Notes: a model not told the origin generated them from the letters alone. Shown: positions 44,995-54,646, counted from the first letter of the stretch. The stretch: DNA of 64,000 bases from Halorussus sp. MSC15.2 (GCF_010747475.1 NZ_VSLZ01000003.1:1-64000); one strand, 5' to 3'. Numbers and translations: made by a program.

Positions 44995-45732
44995 TCAGGG
45001 TTTGAGGCCCTGCGCGTCCCCGCTGGATTCGTTCCCGGCGTCGTCGGTGTCGATTTCGTCGCGCTCGTCCGCGGGCCGCACCCGGATGGAGCGCGCGACG
45101 TTCTCTGGGAGGCTCTGTTCGCGCTCGTCGCCGTCCCCGACTCGGACCGTCACCATCCCGAACGGCGCGACGTCCAGCACGTCGAGTTCGGTCCCGGGCG
45201 CGATGCCCGCGTCCGCGAGGTAGCGCAGTTCCTCCTCGTCGCGGTCGCTGACCCGGGCGACCACGAGTCGGTCGCCGGAGTCGTGGTCCGAGAGCGGCGT
45301 GGTGTCGTCCGTTTCGAGCGGTGCGAGGTCGGCGCTCGGGATGGGGTCGCCGTGGGGGTCCACCTCGGGGTCGCCCAGCGCGTCGGCGACCCGCTGTTCG
45401 AACTCCTCGCTGATGTGGTGTTCGAGGGTGTCGGCCTCCTCGTGGACCTCGCTCCACGAGTAGTCGAGGTGTTCGGTCAGGTACGACTCTAGCAGGCGGT
45501 GGTGACGGAGCACTTCGAGCGCCACCGTCTCCCCCTCCGCGGTGAGTTCGACCCCCTTGTACTTCTCGCGCTCGACCAGCCCTCTGTCTTCGAGTTTCTC
45601 CACCATGCTCGTGACCGTCGGCGGCGTCACGTCGAGGTAGTCGGCGATGGCCGAGGTCGAGACCGGCCCGCCGTCCTCCTTCTGGAGGGCGTATATCGAT
45701 TTCAGGTAGTCTTCCATCACGTCGCTCAACAT
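44995..45732 (-). CDS. DtxR-family metal-dependent regulator with C-terminal FeoA/SH3-like domain
   Basis: This 245-residue long-form regulator has a winged helix (STSAIADYLDVTPPTVTSMVEKLEDRGLVEREKYKG) and a metal-binding dimerisation domain (RHHRLLESYLTEHLDYSWSEVHEEADTLEHHISEEFEQRV). A FeoA-like beta domain spans about residues 150-215. His, Glu and Asp residues in the centre suggest Mn2+ or Fe2+ sensing. It is the second DtxR-type gene of the window and differs from the short one at 39579. It could read the palindrome upstream of sufC; this is inference. Confidence 0.88.
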   Translation of the reverse strand: MLSDVMEDYLKSIYALQKEDGGPVSTSAIADYLDVTPPTVTSMVEKLEDRGLVEREKYKGVELTAEGETVALEVLRHHRLLESYLTEHLDYSWSEVHEEADTLEHHISEEFEQRVADALGDPEVDPHGDPIPSADLAPLETDDTTPLSDHDSGDRLVVARVSDRDEEELRYLADAGIAPGTELDVLDVAPFGMVTVRVGDGDEREQSLPENVARSIRVRPADERDEIDTDDAGNESSGDAQGLKP

Positions 45733-45903
45733 TTCCCGTCCGGATTTAGCCGCGTCTAAAACTTATATTTGTCCCGTCCCGGCCGAGGCTCCGAGGGAGT
45801 CGCCGGTACGGCGTGACTACGCCGAGTTAGCGCGGGAAAACGCCGTCTCGGCGGCGCGAGTAGACGGCGTATAACTAACCGACGGGACGCGGTTTTACGG
45901 GAC

Positions 45904-46074
45904 ATGTCGCACATCGAGACGCGTATCGGGTGTCCGAACTGCGACGGGCGGGCCGTCGAAGTCGCCACAGACGGCGGCGAACCCGACCCGGCGTTCCGAG
46001 ACCCCGACCGACTCACGGGGACGACAGTGGACTGTAGCAACTGCGGCGACGAGTTCGAAGTGTACTACTACTGA
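45904..46074 (+). CDS. Small zinc-ribbon protein
   Basis: This 56-residue protein has two CxxC knuckles, GCPNCDG (Cys10, Cys13) and DCSNCGD (Cys44, Cys47), which should bind one zinc. It starts at the ATG at 45904, with TATAA at 45870-45874 about 30 bases upstream, so the mRNA is nearly leaderless. Function unknown; small zinc ribbons of this kind are numerous in haloarchaea. Confidence 0.75.
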   Translation: MSHIETRIGCPNCDGRAVEVATDGGEPDPAFRDPDRLTGTTVDCSNCGDEFEVYYY

Positions 46075-46149
46075 CCCCCGATTTCGAGCCAGTCCCCCTG
46101 TTCGATACGGTCCGGTGCCGCCCAGCGGAGTTCAGTTCTTCCCAGTCCG

Positions 46150-46205
46150 ACTCGATTCGACCGAGTGCCGGTCGGTCCGACCCGGTACACTCGGTTCGAT
46201 TCGAT
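46150..46205. repeat. Imperfect inverted repeat
   Basis: The left arm TCGATTCGACCGAGTGCCGG and the right arm CCGGTACACTCGGTTCGATT are complementary apart from a few mismatches and gaps, around a short centre (GTCGGTCCGAC, itself partly palindromic). It lies 76 bases after the zinc-ribbon stop. A terminator or structured RNA is possible. Confidence 0.45.
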
Positions 46206-46330
46206 ACTTCCGGTCGCTTCTCCGGCCTCGCTTACGAACGAGTAGCCCCGGCGTATCCACGGGTAAACCGCCTGTACTCCCGGGTAGACGGCGTATAGTA
46301 ATGGCCGGGTGCCACGTAGCGGCGGACACG

Positions 46331-46456
46331 ATGTCAGAGACCGAGACGAGCGAACGAATCACCGCTCACTTCCACGACGGGAACCTCGAACTCCGGTCGA
46401 AGGAGTCGCCCGACGCGTGGATAATCGCCGAAGAACCGGTCAGCGTCGAACGGTAG
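46331..46456 (+). CDS. Very small haloarchaeal protein of unknown function
   Basis: This 41-residue acidic protein (MSETETSERITAHFHDGNLE start) has a HDGNLELRSKESPDAWI core of a kind found in many tiny haloarchaeal proteins. The ATG at 46331 is chosen because residues above it in the frame are Arg/Pro/Gly-rich. Confidence 0.6.
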   Translation: MSETETSERITAHFHDGNLELRSKESPDAWIIAEEPVSVER

Positions 46457-46585
46457 CGAAATCTCCGAACTGTCCGCGTGTCCTCGCCGACGAGTCGGGG
46501 CACCGACCCGGGCAATCGAACGCACAGACTCGATACCACAATAGCGAGCCAGTAACCCTATTGAAACGAGCGTCTTCGAATCGGT

Positions 46586-47734
46586 GTGAATCTGGGGAAA
46601 TACGCGAACCGACGCGACGTGCTTCGAACCGTCGGCGGACTCGGAGGGACTGCACTGGTCGGCGGCGTCGCCGCGGCACAAGACGGCGGGACGACCACTC
46701 CCGGCGGCGGAGGGACGACGACGGAGGGCGGCGACCAGACGACGACCGAGACCAACGGGCGGGCGACCGACCGGCCGCTGGTCGTCACCTGTCGCCTCGA
46801 CGACTCCGTCGCGCTACTGAATCAGGAGACCAAGGAGATATTCGCCGAGATACCCGTCGGGAAGGAACCGCTGTACTGTGCGGTCTCGACCGACGGCGAA
46901 CTCGCCTACGCTCCGAACACCGCGTCCGCCGACGTCTCGGTGGTGAACGTCGAGCAGCGGGAGGAGGTGAAGCGAATCCCGCTCGACGCCGCGCCGCGCG
47001 GCGTCAACGTCCACCCGGAGAACGACGACGCGTTCGTCGAGGTGGCGGGCGCGAATCAGGTTGCGGTAATCGACAGCGAGAACCTGGAGGTGCGCGAGAC
47101 CATCGACGTCGGGAAAGCGCCGCACAACATCGTCTTCGACGCGGAGGCCGGGTTCGCGTACGTCACGAATCAGGGAGGGAACAGTCTGGGGTTCATCGAC
47201 CTCCAGTCGCTGGAGATGGTAGACCAGGTTCCGGTCGCCAAAGCGCCGCACAACCTCCACGTGGACCGGGAGCGCAACGTCGTCTACACCGCCAACGCGC
47301 TCTCGAACGACGTGGGGATAATCGACGTGGAACAGCGCGAACTGCTGAAGAAGCGGCCGCTGACAGACCAGAACGCCGACATCCACGCGACGCAGAACGG
47401 CGAGAAGATATTCGTCGCCGGAGTCCAGTCCGACGCGGTGACGGTCTACCGGGCGCCCGACGACCCCGCCGAAGGCGAGTACCGGGTCGCCGACATCGTC
47501 ACGGTCGAGGACCAAGACGAGATACGACCCCCGCTCCCCGAGCGCGACTTCGTGCCGCCGGGTCTCGGCCCGCACGGCTGTTTCGTCTCGCCCTACCGCA
47601 ACGAGGTCTACGTCACCATCACCGGGCGCGACCAGTTGGTCGTCATCGACACCGAGACCCACGAGATAACAGACCGGGTCTCGACGCCGACGTACCCGTT
47701 CTTCTCGGACGTGCAGTACGACTCAGGGAACTGA
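46586..47734 (+). CDS. Tat-exported YVTN-type beta-propeller protein
   Basis: This 382-residue protein starts at a GTG with a twin-arginine signal (YANRRDVLRTVGG, Arg9-Arg10) followed by a Gly/Thr-rich linker. Repeats with the pattern AFV-VAN/VIDxxxxEVxxxIxVGxxP run from about residue 75 to the end, for example NTASADVSVVNVEQRE and GFAYVTNQGGNSLGFIDLQS. This fits a seven-bladed YVTN/cytochrome D1-like propeller, but no heme motif is seen. It probably acts outside the cell as a binding or scaffold protein. Confidence 0.82.
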   Translation: MNLGKYANRRDVLRTVGGLGGTALVGGVAAAQDGGTTTPGGGGTTTEGGDQTTTETNGRATDRPLVVTCRLDDSVALLNQETKEIFAEIPVGKEPLYCAVSTDGELAYAPNTASADVSVVNVEQREEVKRIPLDAAPRGVNVHPENDDAFVEVAGANQVAVIDSENLEVRETIDVGKAPHNIVFDAEAGFAYVTNQGGNSLGFIDLQSLEMVDQVPVAKAPHNLHVDRERNVVYTANALSNDVGIIDVEQRELLKKRPLTDQNADIHATQNGEKIFVAGVQSDAVTVYRAPDDPAEGEYRVADIVTVEDQDEIRPPLPERDFVPPGLGPHGCFVSPYRNEVYVTITGRDQLVVIDTETHEITDRVSTPTYPFFSDVQYDSGN

Positions 47735-47763
47735 GGCCGACTACTATCCTCGCGCGTTCCCGT

Positions 47764-48957
47764 TCAGACGCCCTTGCTCATCAGGTGACTGCGGAGGACG
47801 TCGTCGTCCTTGTTGCCCGCGCCGGTGTTGAGCAGAACGACGGTGTCGTCCTCGTCGAACTCCCCGCGTCGGGCGAGTTCCCACGCCCCGCTGGCGGCCG
47901 CGGCGCAGGTCGCGCCCATCTCAAGCCCCTCGTGCTGGGCCACCGTGACGGCGCTGTCCAGAATGTCGTCGTCGGACGTTGCGACCGCGCCCCCGTCGCT
48001 CTCGCGGAGGGCGTCGAGAATCAGGGGACTCGCGCCGGGGTCGGGAATCTCGATGCCGCCGCAGATGGTGTCGGGCGTCTCCCAGACGTCGTGGACCTCC
48101 TTACCTTCGTCGAACGCCTCGACGATGGGCGCGCAACCCGACGACTGGGCCGCGTACATCGCCGGAATCTCGTCGGTCAGGCCCAACTCTCGGAGTTCCT
48201 TCGCGCCCTTGTGCATCCCGACCAGACCGACGCCGCCTCCGGTCGGGTAGACCACGGCGTCCGGGACCTCCCAGTCGTTCTGCTCGACGATTTCGTAGAG
48301 CATCGTCTTCTTGCCCTCGTGGCGGTAGGGCGTCTCGAACGTCTTCACCGAGTACCAGTCGTCGTGGTCGGCCATCGCGTCGGCGTAGGCGTCGGCGGCG
48401 TCGCCGATGCGCCCCTCCACGATGGTCATGTCGCCGCCGTGGACGTTGACCATCGCCTTGTTGGTGAATCCGGCCCGCGACGGTAGGAAGACGTGGGAGT
48501 CGAGTCCGGCGCGGGCGGCGTAGGCCGACGCGGCCTGTCCGGCGTTGCCCGCGGAGTTGAGCGCCACGTCGGTGGCGCCGTGCTGGACGGCCGCCGTAAT
48601 CGCGGCGGTCTGGCCGCGGTCCTTGAACGTCCCGGTCGGATTGCGGCCCTCGTCTTTGAACAGAACGCGGCCGACGCCCAGTTCGTCGGCGAGCGTCGGG
48701 CACTCCACGAGTTGGGTCGCGCCCTCGTCCATCGTCACCGCGGCCGACTGCGGGAACGGGAGGAGTTCCTCGTAGCGCCACATCGACTCGAACGAGCGGG
48801 AGTCGAGGTCCTCGCGCGTCAGGTCGATGGCCTCGTAGTCGTAGTCGGGGTCCAGAATCCCGTCGCAGTCGGGACAGCGGTGGGTGGTCTCCTCGGCGTC
48901 GAACGTCTCGCCGCAATCGACACACGTCAGGCCGACGAACGCGTCGGTAGTCTCCAT
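47764..48957 (-). CDS. thrC: Threonine synthase
   Basis: This 397-residue PLP enzyme converts O-phosphohomoserine to threonine. An N-terminal zinc ribbon (Cys12, Cys15, Cys28, Cys31) is followed by the PLP lysine Lys112 in NPTGTFKDRG and SAGNAGQAASAYAARAG. TGGGVGLVG binds the phosphate. The ATG at 48957 begins METTDAFVGLTCVDCG; the longer open frame upstream is a shadow of the cupin gene. Length is typical of the ThrC group. Confidence 0.92.
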   Translation of the reverse strand: METTDAFVGLTCVDCGETFDAEETTHRCPDCDGILDPDYDYEAIDLTREDLDSRSFESMWRYEELLPFPQSAAVTMDEGATQLVECPTLADELGVGRVLFKDEGRNPTGTFKDRGQTAAITAAVQHGATDVALNSAGNAGQAASAYAARAGLDSHVFLPSRAGFTNKAMVNVHGGDMTIVEGRIGDAADAYADAMADHDDWYSVKTFETPYRHEGKKTMLYEIVEQNDWEVPDAVVYPTGGGVGLVGMHKGAKELRELGLTDEIPAMYAAQSSGCAPIVEAFDEGKEVHDVWETPDTICGGIEIPDPGASPLILDALRESDGGAVATSDDDILDSAVTVAQHEGLEMGATCAAAASGAWELARRGEFDEDDTVVLLNTGAGNKDDDVLRSHLMSKGV

Positions 48958-49073
48958 GGGCGGCAGTTCGGAGTCGAGCGACAAATCCCTACTCCTTTCG
49001 GCCTCGGTCGCACCCGACGCCGGGACTCGGGGAGTCGCCTCGGTCGCGACGCCGAGCGAGCGCTCCGACGACG

Positions 49074-49709
49074 CTACTCGCCGAACGGCGTCCTCGCCCG
49101 GGCACCGCAGTCCGGACAGACAACGGCCGTCTCGGCGTTCGCGCTCGGCGGGTCCGGCTCCGCGCCGTCGGACGACGCGAGCGTGACCCGCATCTCGCGG
49201 CCGCAGTCCGGACAGCCCTCGGGGACGTTCTCGGCGCCGCAGTCCGGACAGACGAGACTCGTTCCGGTCTCGTCCCACGTCGGTCGCAGTTCGCCGTGGC
49301 CGCACTCCGGACACGCGAGCGGAACGCGCACGTCCTCGCCGTCGCGCGGTGCCCCGATAGCGAGGGCCACGAGGTCGTCGCCGTCCGAGTCAGCCTCGGA
49401 GACGGCGTTCCTGCCCGACTGGTACTCCCCGGGAGCGAACCTGACGGCTTCGCCCTCCGCGACCGTGACCTCACCGGCCTCCTCGCGTTCCGGTCCCAGC
49501 GTCTCGAAGGTCGCTTCGCCGTCGAGGACGAGGAAAATCTCTTCCTGGTCGGCGTGGGCGTGGAGTCCGCCGGGGAACCCGTCTCCGGGAGCGACTCGGT
49601 AGCGATTGACCGCCACGTCGGTCGCGCCGAGCGGTTCGGTCAACCCGCGGCGCTCGGCGTCGTCTCCGAACGCCCTCGCCTCCACCGCGTCGATGGCGAC
49701 TCGCTCCAT
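49074..49709 (-). CDS. Cupin-domain protein with C-terminal zinc ribbons
   Basis: This 211-residue protein has a cupin barrel in the first 110 residues (HAHADQEEIFLVLDGEATFET with the metal-ligand histidines and glutamate). The C-terminal part has four CPxCG knuckles, enough for two zinc ribbons. The ATG at 49709 is preferred to the upstream ATG at 49736. No enzyme activity is evident; a sensor or RNA/protein-binding role is open. It lies upstream of thrC on the same strand. Confidence 0.75.
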   Translation of the reverse strand: MERVAIDAVEARAFGDDAERRGLTEPLGATDVAVNRYRVAPGDGFPGGLHAHADQEEIFLVLDGEATFETLGPEREEAGEVTVAEGEAVRFAPGEYQSGRNAVSEADSDGDDLVALAIGAPRDGEDVRVPLACPECGHGELRPTWDETGTSLVCPDCGAENVPEGCPDCGREMRVTLASSDGAEPDPPSANAETAVVCPDCGARARTPFGE

Positions 49710-49879
49710 GCTCGCCGGTTCGGTCGGCGGGGGCAAATCGTTTCGGTCGCGCGAACCGAGCGACCGGTCGTCTCGGAATAGATGTCGAAGAATGGTCTCG
49801 GTATCCTGCGGCGGACCGTCCCTCCGGCGGGGACGCTACCCGACCCGGAAGCGCCGTGGTCGTCCGGGAGAACTCCTGC

Positions 49880-50008
49880 TCACCACTCCTCGCGCGGCGG
49901 AAGTTCCTCGCCACAGCGCCGGCAGTACTGCATCGGTGCGTTCGATGCGCGCTCCTCGCTGTCGACGGTGGCTTTCCGGCCGCAGTTCTGGCATTCTATC
50001 TTCGTCAT
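49880..50008 (-). CDS. Very small zinc-ribbon protein
   Basis: This 42-residue protein has two CxxC pairs, CQNCG (Cys6, Cys9) and CRRCG (Cys29, Cys32), consistent with one zinc site. It is a complete frame from ATG at 50008 to TGA at 49880, too short to be called by usual length cut-offs. Function unknown. Confidence 0.65.
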   Translation of the reverse strand: MTKIECQNCGRKATVDSEERASNAPMQYCRRCGEELPPREEW

Positions 50009-50251
50009 CGTTCGGACTCCTGTCGTCGGCGTCGGCCCGACGGCGAGTGAAGAACGTCGAACGATACGACGCCGAGTATGATAAACCTAGCCACGGTATC
50101 GCGGCGACAAACCGAGTCCCGCTCAGGTCGGTCATCACACCGAGAAGTTATGCGACGCACTGCGACGAAGTATGTTCAGAACTTCACTCGTCCGGAATCA
50201 CAACCCCCTCGAAACGTTCACTCTAACTACATTATCGCAGTAGTGACACCC

Positions 50252-50614
50252 TCAGTCGGCCGAGACGATGGCGGGTTCGAGTTCGGCCACCGCGGCGACC
50301 ACCTCCCTGCGCTCGGACTCCGGTACGTCGAAGGCCGCGAGAGACTCGTCGAGGTGGGTGGCGATTATCTCGAAGTCCCGCCCGTCGATGTCGAGGTGGG
50401 CGTGGGCCGTCGAGAGGTTCGCTCCGTCGTACTCGACCGGTCCGCCCGTCACGGACGCGAGAAACTGAGTCTGGTGTGCCCGAAGCGCCGACACGTCGGT
50501 GTCGTCGAAGAAGTGCTCGACGCGCTGGTCGTCGAGGACGCGGTCGTAGAACTCCTCGACGACGGCCGAGATGGCGTCTCGGCCACCGAGGCGCTCGTAG
50601 AGGGTCTCGGACAT
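50252..50614 (-). CDS. glbN: Group I truncated hemoglobin
   Basis: This 120-residue globin has the trHbN pattern, with EFYDRVLDD carrying the B10 tyrosine (Tyr23), HFFDDTDVSALRAHQTQFL, GGP, and the proximal F8 histidine His71 in STAHAHLDI. Such proteins bind O2 and NO, often for NO detoxification. A TTTAAG TATA element lies at about 50643-50648. A TTAGGTGAA sequence on the same strand lies upstream at 50671-50679. It is divergent from the chemotaxis cluster. Confidence 0.92.
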   Translation of the reverse strand: MSETLYERLGGRDAISAVVEEFYDRVLDDQRVEHFFDDTDVSALRAHQTQFLASVTGGPVEYDGANLSTAHAHLDIDGRDFEIIATHLDESLAAFDVPESERREVVAAVAELEPAIVSAD

Positions 50615-50747
50615 GTGTACACCAACACAAATATTCAGGGTGCTTAAATTTATTGGCCGAGAATCGCTATTTCACCTAACTGAATAACCAGATAAAGCGT
50701 CAGGTCTAACGAACTATCGGATTTCTTGGTATCCTGCCGGGGAATAG

Positions 50748-50756
50748 TATTTTATA
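50748..50756 (+). promoter_or_regulatory. TATA-box of the chemotaxis cluster
   Basis: TATTTTATA lies about 40 bases before the cheY ATG at 50794. Transcription should start near 50780 and leave a short leader. The surrounding 100 bases are AT-rich. Confidence 0.55.
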
Positions 50757-50793
50757 CTTCGCACGGAAGCGCATAAATGATGAGTAACACGCC

Positions 50794-51162
50794 ATGAAGA
50801 CCGGGATTCTCATCGTGGACGACTCGGAGTTCATGCGACAGCGAGTGAAGAGCGCGCTCGCGGACGACGAGTATCGAATCGTCGCCGAGGCGCCGAACGG
50901 CGCGTGGGCGATTCAGAAGTACAAGGAGAACGCCGAGGACATCGACCTCATCTTGATGGACATCGTAATGCGGAAGGCCAACGGCCTGAAGGCCACGGCC
51001 GCCATCAAGAAACTCGACGACGACGTTCGGGTCGTCATGTGTACCAGCGTGGGCCAGCGACAGAAGATACAGTTGGCCGCGCGGGCCGGTGCCGACGCGT
51101 ACATCACGAAACCCTTCGAGGACGAGGAACTCACCGACGCCATCGACGGGGTGGTCGTCTGA
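50794..51162 (+). CDS. cheY: Chemotaxis response regulator CheY
   Basis: This 122-residue single receiver domain has the acidic pocket VDDSEF (Asp9, Asp10), phospho-acceptor Asp56 in LILMDIVM, Thr in VMCTS and Lys in YITKPFE. It should be phosphorylated by CheA and act on the archaellum motor through archaeal CheF-type adaptors, which are not in this window. First gene of the chemotaxis cluster, with its own TATA-box. Confidence 0.95.
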   Translation: MKTGILIVDDSEFMRQRVKSALADDEYRIVAEAPNGAWAIQKYKENAEDIDLILMDIVMRKANGLKATAAIKKLDDDVRVVMCTSVGQRQKIQLAARAGADAYITKPFEDEELTDAIDGVVV

Positions 51163-51228
51163 TGGGCGGGGAGAGACCCGAACGCCCGAACCAGCGCCTT
51201 CGACGCGGGACCTCGCGGAGGTGCAGGG

Positions 51229-54200
51229 ATGGCCCCGACTGACGACGCCTTCTTTCGGGAAGCCAAGTCCCAGATTCGCGCGCTGAACGACGGCCTGCTC
51301 GCCGTCGAGGGCGACGACGGTGACGCGGCCGTCGCCGAACTGTTCCGCGTCGCCCACTCGCTCAAGGGGTCGTGTCGGACGCACGGACTCGACGAGGCGG
51401 GCGAACTCGCCCACGCCGTCGAGGACGTCCTCGACGCGATTCGGAGCGGCGAGGTCGCTCCGACGCCGACCCTCGTAGACGAGGCGCTCGGGACGGTGGA
51501 CCTGCTCGAAGCGACGGTCCGCGCCGCCGCGGTGGGCGAGGAGCGACCGGGCAGCGTCGAGGCGACGCTCGAATCGCTCCGGGCCGCACTCGACGAGGCG
51601 CGCGCCGAGACCGACGACACGGACGCGACGCTCGGGTCCGCGGTGTCGCCGCCCTCCGCCGCCGACGAATGGGACCCCGCAGACGACGACCTGAGCGACG
51701 ACGTGGTTGCGGCGCTCGAAGACACGACCGAGTTCGACGACCTCGACGCGCTCCTCGACGAGATGGACGACCCGGAGGGCGAGGAGGAACTCGACGGGTG
51801 GGGACTCCTCGACGATGGCGACGCCGACGCGGGTGCGCCGGGGGCCGACGCCGCGGCGGTCGCCGAAGACACCTCCGCTACCGAAGACTCCCCGAACGAC
51901 GCGGGGTCAACGAGGGACGACTTCGCCGACGCGGCCGAATCGACCACCCAACCGAGGAGGGCCGAGACGCCCGACGAACCGTCCGCGTTCTTCGAGGAGA
52001 CCAAATCCCGGATAGACGACGAGGAGAGCATTGACACCCTGCAGGAGGACATCGACGCGGTCGAGTTCGGCGAGTTCGACGACGAGGACAGTTACACCAT
52101 CGAGGAACTGATGGACCTCGACCCCGACGAGGGGGCGGCGGACGACCGACCCGAGTCGGAGACGCCGGACGCGGGCGTCGAATCCCCAGAAACGTCGGAC
52201 GCCGGCGAGATTCCGAGCGCGGACGAAATGGTGGACGCCGAACCGGCAATCGAGCAACCCGCGGACGGTGACGACTCGCTGGATGTCTCGGCCGACCTGC
52301 TCGGTTCGGGAGTCGCAGAATCGAACGCGGACGGTGAGGCGTCTGCCGAGGAGTCGTCGGACGCCGCGGACTCGGTCGGCGACCCCCTCGGTCTCGCGGA
52401 CGCCGACCCGTCGCCGGACGACCCGAGCGATTCGGCCGACGCGTCCGGCGGGGCCGACGACACCGACGAGTCGCCGGAACTCCCCGAGAGCGGCGCGACC
52501 AACACGTTCGTCTTCGGGGCGGAGTCCGCGGACGACGGAGCCGACGACGAACCGACCTCGGCCGTCGAGTCCGAATCTGACGCGACGGCGAGCGCAGATT
52601 CCGGAGTCGATTCGACGCCGGAGGCGGACGACGAACGACCGATACGGTCGAAGTGGATTCTGTCGGCTCGCCCGAACCCGCAGACGCGTCCGAGTCCGTG
52701 GATGCGGACGCGCCCGCCTCTGCCGACGCGCCCGACCGAGCGGACGCGTCTGCGGGTGCGGACTCGGTCGCGGACGCCGCCGAACCGGGCGATGCAGAAC
52801 CCTCCGACCCCGTGGAATCGGCCGACCACCCGGACGCGCCCGATTCCACGGACACGCCGGAGTCTGCGGACGTATCGCAGTCGGCTGATTCACCTGACTC
52901 TGCGGACGAATCGGAGTCCGGGGACGCGACCGACGAGGCGGCCGACGCCGCGGCGGTCCCGGAGGGCGCCGATTCGGTTCCCGACGCCGACTCGGTTCCG
53001 GACCCCGACTCGCTCCCTGACGCAGAATCCGTTCCGGACGCCGATTCACTTCCAGACCCCGATTCCGTTCCGGACGCCGACTCCCTCCCAGAACCCGACT
53101 CCCTCTCGGACGCGGATTCGCTTCCGGACGCCGAGTCGGTCCCCGACGCCGACTCGATGCCCGAGACCGACCTCGGCGTGGACCTGTCGGACGACTTCGA
53201 CGCGGACCTCGGGGACGAGGCGTCCGGGGGACTCGGCGGCGACGACGCGGCCGGGACCGAGATGGACGTCTCCGTGGACGACGAGATGGCCGAGTTCGAG
53301 TCGCGGTTCGGCGACCTGCTCGGCACCGGGCCGGGGGCCGACGACGGCGACGACGAGGGCGCGGTGTTCCGGTCGGCGGTGGCCACCATCGAGGAGAGCA
53401 GACTCGACGCCGACGAGTTCCCGACCGCTGGCGGCGACCGACCGGACGACGCCCGCGAGTTCGACCGCCTGCAGGCGATGACCGTGGACGTGGACACCGC
53501 GGACAAACTGCTCGACGTCGCCGAGGAACTGTCGCTGTCGCACCTCCGACTCGACGAGGCGGTCGGTCCCGACACCGACGAGGCCATCCGCGAGGAGGTC
53601 TCGAACCTGCTCCGGGTCGTCACCGACTACCGCCGGACGGTCATGGACGTGCGCCTGATGCCCCTCGAAACCGCCATCGACGCGATTCCCCGGACCGTCC
53701 GGGACGTGGCGCGCTCGCAGGGCAAGGAGGTCGAACTCGTCGTGAGCGACGCCGACGTGGAACTCGACCGCTCCATCGTGGACCGACTCAGGGACCCGCT
53801 GGTCCACCTCGCGCGCAACGCCGTGGACCACGGCATCGAGTCGCCCGAGGAGCGCGAGGCGGTCGGCAAGGCCCCGGAGGGCACCGTCGCCATCTCGGCC
53901 GAGCGAGTCGGCGACGAGGTGGTCGTGGAACTCTCGGACGACGGCCGGGGCGTCAACGCGCAAGCGGTCCGGGAGCGCGCCGTCGAGAACGGCGTCGTCA
54001 CGCCCGCGGAGGCCGAGCAGTTGAGCGACGACGAGACCTACGACCTGCTCTTCGAACCCGGCTTCACCACCAGCGAGGAGGTGACCGACGTGAGCGGGCG
54101 GGGCGTGGGCATGGACGTGGTGAACCGGACGGTGGCCGACCTCAACGGCAGCGTGACGGTGGAGAGCGACCCCGGCGTCGGGACGACGGTGCGACTGCGG

Positions 54201-54646
54201 GTCCCGGTGTCCATCGCGCTGACCGAGGTGCTGTTCGTGGAGGCGGCCGACCAGACGTTCGGCGTCCCGATGGCCGCGGTCGAACAGATTACCGCCGCGC
54301 CGCCGGTCGAGGAGGTCGAGGGGCGCGAGGTCGTCAGGCGCTCGAACCTCGACCTCGTGGGCGGTCTGCCCGAGGGCGTCGAGGCCGACGACGCCTACCC
54401 CTTCGTGCGACTGGCGTCGGCGCTGGACCTCGACGCGACGCGGACCGGCCGACCGACGACAGCCAGATAATCTGGATTCGGGGCGAGACCGGGCGACTCG
54501 CGGTGCGGTGCGACCGCGTGGTCGCGTCCCAAGAGGTCGTGGTCCGGCCCTACGGCGACCTGCTCCGAGACGTGCCCGGCGTCAGCGGCGCGACGACGCT
54601 CGGCGACGGCGAGGCGGTCAACGTACTGGACGTGGCAACCCTATGA
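51229..54646 (+). pseudogene. cheA: Chemotaxis histidine kinase CheA, interrupted by two one-base shifts
   Basis: Joining three frames gives about 1140 residues. The HPt domain (phospho-acceptor His43 in VAHSLKGSC) begins at the ATG at 51229. A huge acidic linker of roughly 600 residues follows, including an 11-unit repeat. Then come the dimerisation helix, the ATPase domain (HLARNAVDHGIE, DDGRGV, GRGVGMDVV), and a CheW-like domain ending with DVATL before the TGA at 54646. Frame changes near 52639 and 54447 both equal a loss of one base. As written, no full kinase is made. The end overlaps the cheC start (ATGA). Confidence 0.85.
52971..53168 (+). repeat. 18-bp repeats in cheA, eleven units
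   Basis: Eleven consecutive 18-base units encode hexapeptides of the form (D/E)-S-(V/L/M)-(P/S)-(D/E)-(A/P/T). The DNA units differ mainly at third codon positions. They lie in the acidic linker of CheA. Confidence 0.85.
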
